From assembly GCF_050948215.1 (NCBI RefSeq), contig NC_135163.1, positions 3,596,001-3,660,000 of the forward strand: 64,000 nt of DNA, read 5' to 3'. The position numbers and the translations under genes are program-made. The first letter of the stretch is position 1; every line of letters starts with the position of its first letter. Positions 1 through 11,254 of the stretch are shown here, one piece after another. Under the pieces are notes generated by a model. That model had not been told where the DNA came from, searched no databases, and was given only the letters and a program-made list of their open reading frames with translations. The DNA comes from Halictus rubicundus (lineage: Eukaryota; Arthropoda; Insecta; Hymenoptera; Halictidae).

Positions 1-1020
1 ACAGCCTATACCAGAAATCCGCTCACCTCGTCTTTGTGAACGCTGCGATAAAAGGTTCGCAGTAGAGAGCGGATATTATACTACGTCCAATACTGACAGA
101 ATTGCCGCGGCATGAAAACGTGACGCATTTCAGGAAACACGGTAACGTATAATAAATATTAATACGGGGGCAGGCAACGAAGTGTGTACAGATCGTGACG
201 AAGATGAAGGAATAATCCGAAAAAATTGATAAATGCAACAGCGAACGTAATCAAAGTAGGACTGCAGGTCACGTGATCCTCTTATCGAAGCAAAGCTCGC
301 GTAGATCCGCAATGGCGGCCGTTGGGAACGAAAGATAACTGTTGGTCCTGCCGAGGGAAAGTTTCCCGCCGAAAATTGCAGGATCGGCCACAGAAAAAGT
401 TTGTAAAATCCTGTTCTAGAACCGCTACATACCGAGACCACCTCCAAGCGCAGGACAAGCGGAAAAATGTTGGACGGGGATGACGACGTCCTTTAAAAAA
501 TTCCGTTCTCCGTCCCCGAACACAGAGGGGTCGTTCCGTCGGCCCGAGGTTCCGGGGGGCCGGGCCGAGTAAGCCGCTGAATAATTTCTACACCGTCAAA
601 GTCGTTTTCCGGCCGCAACGCTGGTTCGTTCGACGGTGCTTAACAGACCGGTATTTTACACGGGGCCCGACGTGTCCTGCCGCGTTACGAGCTCTCTCGG
701 GTGCGCGAAGCACCTTCTCGTTCGGCATTATCGTCTTTTTACGAGGTACATAGCGATAGCGGTTGCAAGCAGCGGCCGCGTGCTGCTTTGTTGCCTGCAC
801 GTGTGAACGGACAATGCGCTCCGTGCGCGATAAACCTGCCAGCTCCGTTCCGACGGCACTCGGGTAACCGGTAACCGGCAACCGGTAAATAACCACCTGA
901 CGACCAGATACTCTCGTCGATATCGATTTCAACGCGCTAAGACTTTCGAAATCACGCCGACCCACACCCCTCAAACTTTTGGCACCTATGACACAGTCGC
1001 TCTCGTAGGTAGATCACGAA
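1..1020. other. Non-coding, CpG-rich stretch; no gene seen
   Basis: Mixed composition with CpG-rich patches, especially around 530-960. Open frames on both strands are short, overlap each other and have no recognisable domain. No repeat end, RNA gene or promoter could be supported. Confidence 0.5.
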
Positions 1021-1024
1021 TTTT

Positions 1025-1171
1025 TTGCGTTTATGTAAAAATTGGGTAAAATATATAACAGTAAAAAATTAGAAAAATCTAAGAATATCGTCGTGTTGTC
1101 TTTAATGTATCATTGAGACAGAATATTTTTATTTTGCATTTTTATCTGTTATTTTTGCAATGATCCGCAGT
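1025..1171 (-). mobile_element. Degenerate GACTGCGGA-type TA MITE
   Basis: The right edge reads GATCCGCAGTCT, the reverse complement of the terminal repeat of the intact copy at 35842. Before it lies a TTTTTATTTTGCAT block also seen next to that end in the other copies. The left part (TTTATGTAAAAATTGGGTA) matches the opposite end. Its own TA and left terminus are eroded. Inference: an old non-autonomous Tc1/mariner-type insertion with no coding capacity. Confidence 0.5.
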
Positions 1172-3060
1172 CTGCCCATAAGCGATGACACTAAAAATTA
1201 TTTTCTACAAATGGACCAAACGATTGCGTTATTTTTTCTGCCAAGCGCAGAAGGATTAGTTAACTGGTGTAATATATTTTATACAATATATAGTAAATAT
1301 CAATATTCGATATACACTACATAACCAGTGTTAAGGATCAATACGACCGCAAGAGTTAACATCAATTTCTGCTCCTTCTCTTGTTCACGACTCAACGACA
1401 GTTCGGCGCTGTCACGTTCGTCGCCGAGTGAACCTCAGCTCTGATTCGCGTTTTTCGTTAATAACTCGAAAACAAAACGTTCCAGCGCGAAATGGCAAAG
1501 GAAAATAATGCTCAGAATTACCTCAGGAATCACCTCTTCATGGTTCTCGATACTTCTCGGGACACCCCGTCTAATTAGCCTGTACACTGTAACAGCGTAC
1601 ATCTAACACTTGAGTGTTTAAGTTACATTACGAATGTTTCGGACGAACGTTAATAAAACTGTTTACGGTTGAACGTCGTCGTTACCGAGGCGAGATAGCA
1701 GAGCAGAACAACCGCGCAAATTTGCCGGAACAGTTGCGGATAAGTTTCCTCGCGGCCGAGCTGAGAGTTTCAAGGAGGCGGCCCCGTCAGTCCGCCGGTC
1801 TTCTTCTTCCACGTTCAAAACGGCCAGCGATTATTCAAGTTTCGATTAAAAAAGTGTACACAAGTCTAACGAGGAAGCCCAGACGACGTTGAATCGCGGG
1901 GAACTTGGCGGCGAATCGCGGCTACCCGGCGAAATGAATTAATTAGCCATCAGCGGGCCCGGGAAACTCTTAAATTACACTTCGGACAGTTTGTACGTGG
2001 AAATTAACGGGGAATTGAAAACGCCGGAGCGGAAGACTCATACACGGTCGACGGGTTTCCTCAATCTAATTACTTACAGTGTTCGCAGACCCGTTCTTCA
2101 ATTATCAAACGCAATAAAATGATGATTTTATTAATGATCGGAATCGTTTCCTCCCTGCGCCCAATCTTCCAATTTATTTGGTTGGTGGGTTTCGTCGAAA
2201 CCCGAAGGCCTTCCCTATTAAGGTTGCGAAGTATGTTAAACACTTCGACCATGCCTTTACGAAGGGAACTTCTTTTATAAAACCCTATAACAAAATGCCT
2301 AACGTCTTAGATCGTCGAAGGAGAATGCTACTTTCACTCCAGACACCTTAAAAATAATTTCAGAATAATTTAGAATAATGAAGAAGAGAAGAGAATGCTA
2401 CTTTCACTCTAGACAATCTAAGAATAATTTAGAATAATTTAGAATGTTTAGAATAATTTTATTAATGTGCAAAATCGTCCTTTCGAACACGATTAATACT
2501 AGACGACTTCGAGAACGTTCAACTTCTCGAATGGCAATGGATGACCTTGAATGACCTTCAAAGGTCAACGTATTATAGATCATACAATTCGTCTCGCAAT
2601 CGGCTATATATCCAGCTAAATAAAAACACAAAGTTCCATTTGAAATGAAACAAGAATCATTCTGAAATCTTAGAGTTAAGCTTGTTAAATAAGATTTGTT
2701 ATGGGATGTTCGCCTTGAAACTAACTTTGACCGTAAGCACTTTCTTTTCTATAACAGTTTCGAAGAAAATTGTGCGGTGCACCTCAAGCAGGACACTTTG
2801 TATCGGAATGACACGCGATGAATATTTCAAGCTAAGTTGATCGTCAATTTTATGCATCCATAGTATAGAGAACCTCGTAAACTTTAGTGCAAGTTAAAAT
2901 GTCGATTTCACCGATTCCTCGGTTTCACGTAACACTAAACCCGTCGAGCACTAAAACTGACTTTCGCGTGTATTGCCTTACACACATGGCAAGATCGAAT
3001 TAAATATTGCACTTATAATATCTGCTTTAATAATAAAATTTATTCAATCTCTCCCCAAGG
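1172..3060. other. Unique and low-complexity sequence; no gene seen
   Basis: A short direct repeat GAGAATGCTACTTTCACTC occurs at 2321 and again at 2391, 70 bp apart, joined by TTTAGAATAA-type low-complexity sequence up to about 2460. At 2542-2567 are two direct TGACCTT words and one inverted AAGGTCA. The 1614-1892 frame (92 codons, rich in Arg) has no recognisable domain. Confidence 0.5.
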
Positions 3061-3064
3061 AAGC

Positions 3065-3130
3065 AACTCTATGTTTTCTCACATTTCAATGTTCTCACAG
3101 TTTCGTCACAAATGCATAAAATCCGCAGTC
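3065..3130 (+). mobile_element. End fragment of GACTGCGGA-type TA MITE
   Basis: Ends with AATGCATAAAATCCGCAGTC, identical to the right terminus of the copies at 35842 and 57945. The upstream TGTTCTCACAGTTT also resembles those copies. The terminal TA is lost (CAGTCAA follows) and no left end is recognisable. Confidence 0.5.
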
Positions 3131-3725
3131 AATTGATAACATTTCTAAACATTCTTTCAAATTTGTTGTGAGCCCTTTAAACGTCAACCTAACAGGAACG
3201 CGACGTCTGTAAATAATTCGCCAGGAGTGCGCGCTCGTCAAGATCAACACCGCAGCAACAAAGGAAGCTGTTAACAGACACGAAGCTGCGAAATTCAGTT
3301 TATCGAACCGCCATCGAGTGCGTTGACGACAACGTTCCAGACGTTACTGTGGCAGTATCCCAGCCCGTAACGTTTTACGGCCCTTAAGTCTTCGGCAGAG
3401 CTTTCCCGGTTAACTCACTTGGCGGGGCATACGCTTAAGCCGTTTGAGAACAAGGAGTTTGCGCGCGAAACAAGACGATCATCGAGAGACGCGCAATTTT
3501 CCGACTTAAGCGCGAGTTGAGGAGCAACCAGGTCCCGTGAATACCCTCGAGGAAAAACAAGACAGGTAGCGATGGACGAGTAACCCTTCGGCGGTAAATT
3601 GTTTACTCTGATTACGAAGTATTGCGCTAGGATCTTTCTAAAATTCTGTGAACATTTTCTCAGACGCGCCTCAAACTACACAATTTAAGACTAAAAGTTC
3701 CAAAGAAGTTGGCAGAAACTTGGCA
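3131..3725. other. Non-coding stretch; no gene seen
   Basis: Moderately GC-rich sequence without a repeat end, RNA gene or plausible exon that I can support. Confidence 0.45.
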
Positions 3726-3909
3726 CAGTGTTTACCTCTATATATGTCCCAAATGCCTAGGCGATAAAAGTCCCAGAACTATCCCCATTGCCGCGGGGTA
3801 TACCCCGTGAGCCTTTTATCAAAAAGGCCTTTATCAAAGAACAGTATCTCCTGGCCGATACATGTCACTGGCCAGACCCGTGTTTTGGACATGTATCGAG
3901 TAAACACTG
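3726..3909 (+). mobile_element. CAGTG MITE, group B
   Basis: Starts CAGTGTTTAC and ends GTAAACACTG, followed by TA; the left flank is CA, so the target duplication is degraded on that side. It holds the family's internal motifs in order: TATATATGTC, CTATCCCC, CCGCGGGGTATACCCC, and the R-end pair CCGATACATGTC and GACATGTATCG. The length of 184 bp is normal for the group. There is no coding capacity. A truncated group A copy follows directly. Confidence 0.85.
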
Positions 3910-3924
3910 TATTTACAATTAGCG

Positions 3925-4037
3925 AGGAGACATACCAATGTTACGTTTACACTCCGAGGGGAATACCCCGTGGTAGTGGGGCTAATTCCGCGACGTTTAT
4001 CATCCAGGCCTCGGCGACATGTATAGAGAAATCACTG
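3925..4037 (-). mobile_element. CAGTG MITE group A, R end missing
   Basis: Reads R to L on the plus strand. It has GAGGAGACATACC, then the central GGGGAATACCCC and GTGGTAGTGGGG blocks, and finally the L terminus TATAGAGAAATCACTG. The outer R terminus, about 60 bp, is absent where it meets the group B copy ending at 3909. The 3807-4109 open frame is a read-through of these two elements. Confidence 0.75.
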
Positions 4038-5183
4038 TGGTCCCTTCGAAATTATACACTTTGCACCGAGCACTCTGACGGCGCAGTACACGACACGAAA
4101 ATAGGGTGACGATTGAAGGCATATTTGAACTCTGGTCATTTTGCAAGCATAAATGCCAAGGCCGTCGTACCTCGGTTTTTCCATAGAGTCATTATCTGAG
4201 TACTCAATCAAACAACACACAGGTCACGGACACACACATACCATCCATAGAAAAATTAATTTTTGAGGCTTCGGCCACGTTTCCGCGATTTCAGACCCCC
4301 ATGTAGCGACTCGAAAATTGAATTCCCGAGTCAGCGGGGCGGTGGTCGAAAATGAATTTCGGCCAATTTTCCCGACAATTGGAAATCGTAAAATGTCCGA
4401 GTAATTGAGATTGGTCGGCGTTCGGTTAAACGTTCAATTAGGGACGACTATCTTAAGGCGGACGCGGCGAACGACGCTTGTACGTCGTCGTCGACGACGA
4501 CGACGGCGACGGCGATTCATGCGGGAGGGAACGCGTCAAGGGTCATCGATCGACGATGACGGTGACGAATTCGAGGATTTCTGTGACGGCGCCGGACGCG
4601 AATTTATTTGCGAAATGAACTGTGCTGGCGACGGTAATGACTCCAATCGAGGAACGAATGGTTTATGGCCGTCGGAAAGTTTCCAGCGGCGCTAACGAGC
4701 CGAAAGTTTGTGCGGTCTTCAAGAACACGATAACCGGATATTACTTGTCAGCCATCAACTGGCACAGTGAATTAAGTGTTTTCTGTGTCAGCACGAAAAT
4801 GACTCGGTGAAACGCGAACACGGAAGTACTCTGTGGACGCACACGCAGACACACACACACACACACACATACATGTACACGCGGACTGCGTTCCCTCGAC
4901 TGTGATTGCGGATGGACGTGCCACCGATTTCTGACAAAATTGTTAACTACTCTCCCCGCAGTCCTTTTCACTTAATGTATAGTCACCCAACCCGATGCTC
5001 CCTTTTATTACGCGTTACGTAGCTCGTTTCGGCAACGCTCTGTAATTATTCACTAGAGATTTAACGAGACATTAAGTTGATTTTACGATTAGGAAATTGT
5101 CCTTCGCACCGGAGCTACCGACGATATTTAAAACGCTGCTGCTTTCTCACTTTGTAATGGTTCTGCACTCATTTTTCCCATTA
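4038..5183. other. Non-coding stretch with (CGA)n and (AC)n microsatellites
   Basis: An imperfect CGA/CGT trinucleotide run lies at about 4480-4517 and an (AC)n run at 4849-4869. The Arg-rich frame at 4405-4695 comes from the trinucleotide run. Nothing else is supported. Confidence 0.5.
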
Positions 5184-5383
5184 CAGTGAATTCTCGATAT
5201 ATGTCAACAACACGGGTCATGTATCGTACAGGAGACGTGCCTGAGCTGTGTTATGTTTACACTACTCGGCGTCCGAGGCCTCTCGAGCTTCGCGGCCCCT
5301 CACGAGGTATACCCTGTGGTAGTGGGGATAATTCCGCGACGTTTATCATCCAGGCCACGGCGACATATACAGAGAAATCACTC
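5184..5383 (-). mobile_element. CAGTG MITE, group A, intact
   Basis: TA at 5182-5183 precedes CAGTGAATTCTC. The other end is GAGAAATCACTC followed by TA, so one terminal base is mutated. Orientation is R then L. The inner block carries CGAGGTATACCCTG and GGTAGTGGGG. The length is 200 bp. It directly abuts an ACAGGG-ended repeat. Confidence 0.9.
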
Positions 5384-5389
5384 TATTAC

Positions 5390-5744
5390 ACAGGGTATTA
5401 TTGTACTTTTTTGAAAGAGGTGATTCCCGAGGTTATTTTCAAGTAACTTTTTCCTTTGCGAAAATGTTCTCCGCGGCTCTGTTAAGGAGTTATTAACGAA
5501 AAACACGGACCAATCAGAGCGTGGACGAATTCAGGCGACAGGTATCCCGCAGAGCGTGCCGTTTTTCGTTGATAACTAGTATAATATTTTTTGAAAAACC
5601 TGTATATGCGGACCGATTTTATATGGTGACCACACTTTTGGATAAAATAGAGTGTTAACCATAAATTGCTTCGTAATGGCAAACACCATGTCGCGTTTAG
5701 TCTATCTAACTTTCTGTGTTTTTTTTTTTTTGGGGACACCCTGT
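5390..5744. mobile_element. ACAGGG-ended repeat, 355 bp
   Basis: Left end ACAGGGTATT, right end GGGGACACCCTGT. The interior includes GATTCCCGAGGT, AAGGAGTTATTAACG and CCAATCAGAGCG. The first half matches sequence beside another CAGTG MITE at 34644-34720. I recall this repeat as common in hymenopteran genomes; that is memory and not checked. No open frame of note. The transposon superfamily is undetermined. Confidence 0.6.
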
Positions 5745-6700
5745 ATCAGAAGTGTTTAAGGGTTGTCCTACTAAGGACTGTATAACGTGTACTATACAAT
5801 GTAATAAACACAGTATTTTCAACAATACAACTTTCCAAACAATGGTATTGTTACTCATTCCTAACAAATCGGCTTTGTGTTTTCAACATCCATAAAACTC
5901 TATACATGTCGCGTCGAAGTTGCATTTGGCATAAAAATATGGTTCGAAACGTTTCTAACTTTTAATTGACCGGGGAGGCAGAAGCAAAATTCCACGAATT
6001 TTGTAATGTTTTTAAACGATATATATTTGTCCGCGAAATATTAAAAAGTTCAACCTTCTGTGGACCGTTCGCCGCACGTCGGTACTCAAAGTACCATTTT
6101 AATTGATAAAATAATAATTCCAACTCCATTGATTAAAAACTTGCCATTCGAGAAAAGAAAATTAATCCAACAGAAATAGTAAATTAAATTTATCGCAAAA
6201 TTCAGTTCGCCAGAGCCCTAGCCGAGCTTAACCTCTTCGAAAGGGCCCACTGCACATAGCTTTCGTCCAACAAGGACCTAATACAACACTGACATTGATC
6301 TAACTCCACTCCTAATAGTTACGTTTACTTAACGTGATGTTTCCCTTTATCACGGATTACATCGCAAACTTCGATGACGCTTATCCAGCGATTATATCCC
6401 GCCGTGTAAACTATTTTCTCATGCTAATGACGAAGGTGGCAAATGATTCTCTACTCACCGGTGAGATGAAACTGTATTTCCAGGAAAATGCTCGCTAGGA
6501 TCAGCAGCGTTCTCATGGTGACAATTAATTTTATAACGTCGTTGTTTCAGACGTTCATCGTAGGTATCTGTAACAGAGAGAAATGAGTCGGGTCAGAAAT
6601 TTTCCGAGTAGATTCTAAGGTAGAACTCACTTGCACAATCACATCTGCATAATGAAAATAATTTTGATTCATCCAACAGAAACATCAATTAATAATAGTA
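5745..6700. other. Mostly AT-rich non-coding sequence
   Basis: No repeat end or exon could be supported. The 6478-6560 stretch includes CTCACCGGTGAGATGAAAC but gives no extended reading frame. Confidence 0.45.
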
Positions 6701-7241
6701 AAGTGAATTCCCGATATATGTCAACAACACGGGTCTTGCCAGCGACATATATCGTCCAGGAGACATATCCGAGCCGTGTTATGTTTACACTCCTCAGTGA
6801 GTATAATTACTCATGGTCGTTGAAGGTCTCGGACAAGCAAAGAGGAGCCAGCGAACTTCCAGAGAAGTACAGTGAATTCTCGATATATGTCAACAACACG
6901 GGTCAAGCCAGCGACAAATATCGTCCAGGAGACATACCCGATGCGATGCTACACCCACGATTATACTTCCTTTCATTAGGACCTCAGTGAGTATAATTAC
7001 TCAAGGTCGTTGAAGGTCACAGGCACGCAAAGAGGAGTCAGCGAACTTCCAGAGAAGTACAGTGAATTCTCGATATATATCAACAACATACCAGCGTCGT
7101 GTATCGTACAGATGTGCCCGACCTGTGTTATGTTTATACTACTCGGCGTCCGAGGCCTCACGGGGTATACCCCGCGGTAGTGGGAATAATTCCGCGACGT
7201 TTATCATCCAGGCGTTGGCGACATGTATAGAGAATTCACTG
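6701..7241 (-). repeat. Tandem array of CAGTG MITE R ends, closed by one L end
   Basis: Three R ends (AGTGAATTCCCG at 6701, CAGTGAATTCTCG at 6870 and 7060) lie head to tail at spacings of about 169 and 190 bp. Only the third continues through the centre to an L end, which closes with GAATTCACTG at 7241 and TA. The first two units carry a spacer with AGTATAATTACTC, GGTCGTTGAAGGTC and AACTTCCAGAGAAGTA. That spacer recurs at 20.1-20.7 kb. Inference: tandem duplication of the R half plus flank. Confidence 0.85.
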
Positions 7242-7254
7242 TACCTCGTTCATT

Positions 7255-7480
7255 TTATTTAACTGACATAATATTCGTGACGAACACCACAAAACTGAGT
7301 TCTGCCAATATACTATCTTTATAACTAACATTATCGTGGAGAAAAAAAGTGAACGGTGCTGGTATTTTGTTGCTGCAGTGTATTTGACATGTTTGTTTGA
7401 AGTCAAACGATGTTGATTTACGAGACCACGAAATCCAATAAAAGTTAATAACGTCGACACCGTGAGATACGCTGGCACAG
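7255..7480 (-). pseudogene. Possible mariner transposase remnant (weak)
   Basis: One minus-strand frame reads FFLHDN followed about ten residues later by ILAELSFVVF. This resembles the mariner segment around the second catalytic aspartate (HDNARPH, then LxELGFEVL). The region where the third aspartate should lie is replaced by the MITE array ending at 7241. No first catalytic motif is convincing. It may be chance. Confidence 0.25.
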
Positions 7481-7521
7481 AATTCCCTCTTTCTTCTCCC
7501 AGCGTCCACGTCAGTGTTCAA

Positions 7522-7981
7522 GTCCCTTGCAATCGATATCGGTCTAAGCAGAGGGGTTTGCGATCTCTAGACCCTTAGCCGCTGGAAGCCTCAAGATTTC
7601 GACACAAGTGGCCTACCTTTGTCAAGTATTTTCGACGGGAGGCACGGGGAGGGAAAAATAGATCGCAGAAAGTATCCATTGACAAGGAATTCTGGGCGTG
7701 CTCCACCGAGGTCCGCGGATTCGTCGAGTTCCAAACATTTTTGTTATTCAACGAGAGGCTTCTTGACGTTGAAGGGCCGCGTAATCTTGTTTCACGAATA
7801 TTTAACAATTTCTCTGTTCTTTGTGGTTCTACTTTTCCTCGTTTTCATCGACGAAAACACTGCTAAACGCGAACAATGGAGAAAAGACGACCTCGGATTT
7901 GAAACCAGTCCACTTTCTTTTTACTGAAATTCTACTTGTTGTAGTTTTGTACATTTTAAACGTTAATTAGAAATACATGTA
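7522..7981. other. Non-coding stretch; no gene seen
   Basis: The plus-strand frame at 7619-7927 (102 codons) lacks a recognisable domain, although it ends in a hydrophobic run. I do not call it a gene. Confidence 0.4.
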
Positions 7982-9044
7982 CAGTGTTTTCTTTATATAT
8001 GTCGTCAAGGCCTGGATGATATACGTCGCGGAATTATCCCCACTACCGCGGGGTAGGGGTCACGCCACGCAAACACGTGGGTTTATTTCCTACTGAAACT
8101 GGAATCGTTCTTTCCTAATCGCTAATTTTGTTTTCACAAAGTGCCAACTCGGTACAGTGATTTCTCTATGTATGTCGCCAAGACCTGGATAATAAATGTC
8201 GCGGAATTATCCCCACTACCGCGGGGTAGGGGTCACGCTACGCAAACACCTGGATTTATTTCCCACTGAAACTGGAATCGTTCTTTTCTAATTGCTAACT
8301 TTGTTTTCACAAAGTTCCAACTCGGTACAGTGATTTCTCTATATATGTCGCCAAGACCTGGATAATAAATGTCGCGGAATTATCCCCACTACCGCGGGGT
8401 AGGGGTCACGCCACGCAAACACCTGGATTGATTTCCTACTGAAACTGGAATCGTTCTTTCCTAATCGCTAATTTTGTTTTCACAAAGTGCCAACTCGGTA
8501 CAGTGATTTCTCTATGTACGTCGCCAAGACCTGGATAATAAATGTCGCGGAATTATCCCCACTACCGCGGGTTAGGGGTCACGCCACGCAAACACGTGGG
8601 TTTATTTCCTACTGAAACTGGAATCGTTCTTTCCTAATTGCTAACTTTGTTTTCACAAAGTTCCAACTCGGTACAGTGATTTCTGTATATAGGTCGCAAA
8701 GAACTGGATAATAAATGTCGCGGAATTATCCCCACTACCGAGGGGTAGGGGTCACGCCACGCAAACACGTGGGTTTATTTCCTACTGAAACTGGAATCGT
8801 TCTTTTCTAATTGCTAACTTTGTTTTCACAAAGTTCCAACTCGGTACAGTGATTTCTGTATATAGGTCGCAAAGAACTGGATAATAAATGTCGCGGAATT
8901 ATCCCCACTACTGCGGAGTATACCCCGTGAGGAGTCACGAAGCTCGGGAGGCCTCGGACGCTGGAGTGTAAACATAACACGTCTCCTGGACGATACTTGA
9001 CACTAGCAGGACCCGTGCCGTTGACATATATCGAGAATTAACTG
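7982..9044 (+). repeat. Six 173-bp units: CAGTG MITE L half plus spacer, closed by one R half
   Basis: L ends start at 7982, 8155, 8328, 8501, 8674 and 8847, an exact 173-bp period. Each unit has CAGTGATTTCTC, TATGTCG, GTCGCGGAATTATCCCC and ACCGCGGGGTAGGGG. About 90 bp of non-MITE spacer follow (CACGCAAACAC, TACTGAAACTGG, ACAAAGTTCCAACTCGGTA). The last unit continues into the MITE centre (GAGTATACCCCGTG) and a normal R end, closing near GAGAATTAACTG with TA. Units alternate between spacer variants such as CTAATCGC and CTAATTGC. The array thus has one left and one right outer boundary like a single element of 1063 bp. Confidence 0.95.
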
Positions 9045-9046
9045 TA

Positions 9047-10528
9047 TTTTAAGTTAGTCACTTAAAGGAAACATTATTTTACTTCGGAGCTGTTCAGATA
9101 TGTTCGTAGTGAACTTAATACAACGGGGATAATTGGATCAGATTTGTTTTTTAAAAATGAGTTAAAATTACGAGAAAATTACCGATGGAGCCTACGCTAA
9201 TTTCGCGGGCTGTATTTGCGTAGGGAGGCCGATCGATTTTCTCTGTAAACACTCGACGGCGCATCGTTGCTCGATAAAGCACGCCCTCAAACTGATTTGT
9301 CGAACGCACCGTGCCCACTGTTTTTATTAGAGCGGCGCGCCGCGTGACTTTAACGGCAGGACATAATTCCCGGGCAAGTTTAGTCGCTATCGCGAAGAAG
9401 AAACCGGACAGGCGGCGCGCGGCGTTCGTGCTCGGCGTCGGAGATTTATGGGGACCCGTAAAACCCGAAAACTCATTGCCAACCGGTGGCTCCTTAAAGC
9501 CCTATCCCGTCGACGGTGTCCGACGCGTGCAGCGTCCGCGGAGATAATCGGAAACAACGAAGGGAAATCGCGCGAACGCAATAAGGCCACGCGCGCGTGC
9601 AGTAAACAAATCTGCGAAGATCCGATAAGTTTCTGACGGCAAAAAGCCGAACAGGCTTTCCAGTAGCCCACGTCCGTTGAAATTCACCGTCGATTTATCA
9701 CCGACGTCAGTCACGTTTCGACCATTGTGCTTTCAATTCGTAACTCCGCGAGCTACCTTCGACTCTCAATATTTCGTTTCCCGTCCCCTGGCGATTGCTA
9801 AATGCAGAACAACCGTACGTACACGACGATGTTGAAAAATGTTCAACATTCTCCCGCTGCGCGGAAATTTTATTGCTCGACTGCGCACCTTTATGCAAAA
9901 CAATCACTGTCCAAGACGGTTGCAAGAAACTAGAGCTTACAAGGTACAGCGAGTTAACTTATATTCACACGAGCCGATTTTGATGACACTTATGTGAGAC
10001 ATACCTTTTCGTAAAATATTTATTACCGAGGGTAACATAGAAACAGTTCATTTTCTTGTATGAAACATAAATTCGAGCAGTTCATGAAAATTCTATCAGG
10101 ACAGTTTGTTTTCGAAACAAATCAGTTCGAACAGACCCTTTTAAAAATGAAAAATGGCCGCTAACTTTGACCTTTGCTTTATTCACTTTTGCCAGAATTT
10201 CCACATAGTTACGACCCCTGTTTCACCCTGGTTTCACCCTTGGCATGATTCAAGAGGGTCGGTGGTGTTACACCGTGCGAAAGATAAACGAAATGTTATC
10301 ATAGATTCGAAGCATTCACGGCGCTTCAGCATACACTTTTCACTGTTGAGGTTTTCGGGGGTAAGCCGTATTCTTTTATTCAGCAATTAAGTAAAATTGT
10401 TCACAAAGTATCACACGTAAAATATCACAAGTAAAGCTTTTTGTAAAAATCAATTTTATTTAGGAGAAATGAGTGAAGAAGAGTATGGGCTCGAGGAGAC
10501 CCACCCCCCTCCCTTGGGGAATTAACTA
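9047..10528. other. CpG-rich then AT-rich non-coding sequence
   Basis: 9290-9680 is rich in CGCG words with overlapping short open frames on both strands, none with a domain. The rest is AT-richer. No repeat end is recognised. Confidence 0.45.
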
Positions 10529-10701
10529 CAGTGAGTTCTCGATATATGTCACCAACACTGATATATGTCAATGTTTACACTCCTCGGCGTCCGAGGCACC
10601 TCGAGCTTCGTGACCCCTCGTGGAGTATCCCCCGCGGTAGTGGGGATCATTCCGCGACGTTTATCACCCAGGCATTGGCGACATATATCGAGAAGTCACT
10701 G
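10529..10701 (-). mobile_element. CAGTG MITE, group A
   Basis: TA then CAGTGAGTTCTCG on the left; AGAAGTCACTG then TA on the right; 173 bp, R to L. The R-end inner motif is shortened. The L block CGCGGTAGTGGGG is intact. A Transib-like element starts 38 bp further on. Confidence 0.9.
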
Positions 10702-10738
10702 TATTCTGTATTATTCGACTAAAGTTTTTGACGCGCCG

Positions 10739-11249
10739 CACAGTGGGCAATTTGGACGAAATCGGATTCAAAATCAAGGAACTTTCGATAGGAATGAGGT
10801 AGAGCGATGAAATTTTTTGGAAATGAAAGCTGAACCTTTGTAGAATATGGGAAAAATGGGGAGATTATTACCATCCAATCATTTCAACGAAAAAATTACT
10901 TCATTAGTTTTTGTCACAAAAATCTATTTTTTGCCAAATCCTGAGGTCGTAGACAAATTTTGAGACCAGATTTGAAATCAGCGTGAAAAAATCTATGGGA
11001 AATGATGTATAGCATGTTAAAAAAAAATATTTTTCCACGTGTGGTATTGGAAAAACTAAAATTTTCTTGAATTTGTGCGCGTTTAACGAATTTTCTCGAG
11101 GTTAACAAACGTTCGTACCACAATCTCTCTATTTTTCCCATATTCTACAAAGTTGCAGCTTTCATTTCCAAAAAATTTCATCGCTCTACCTCATTCCTAT
11201 CGAAAGTTCCTTGATTTTGAATCCGATTTTGTCCAAATTGCCCACTGTG
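10739..11249. mobile_element. Transib-like foldback element with CGCCG duplication
   Basis: The element begins CACAGTGGGC and ends GCCCACTGTG. It is flanked by CGCCG at 10734-10738 and again at 11250-11254. The arms are about 118 bp each (10739-10856 and 11132-11249) and differ at only a few positions. They enclose about 275 bp of unrelated sequence. Transib transposons are known for CACWRTG ends and 5-bp CGNCG target duplications; both criteria are met. There is no transposase frame, so this is a non-autonomous derivative at 511 bp. Confidence 0.85.
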
Positions 11250-11254
11250 CGCCG

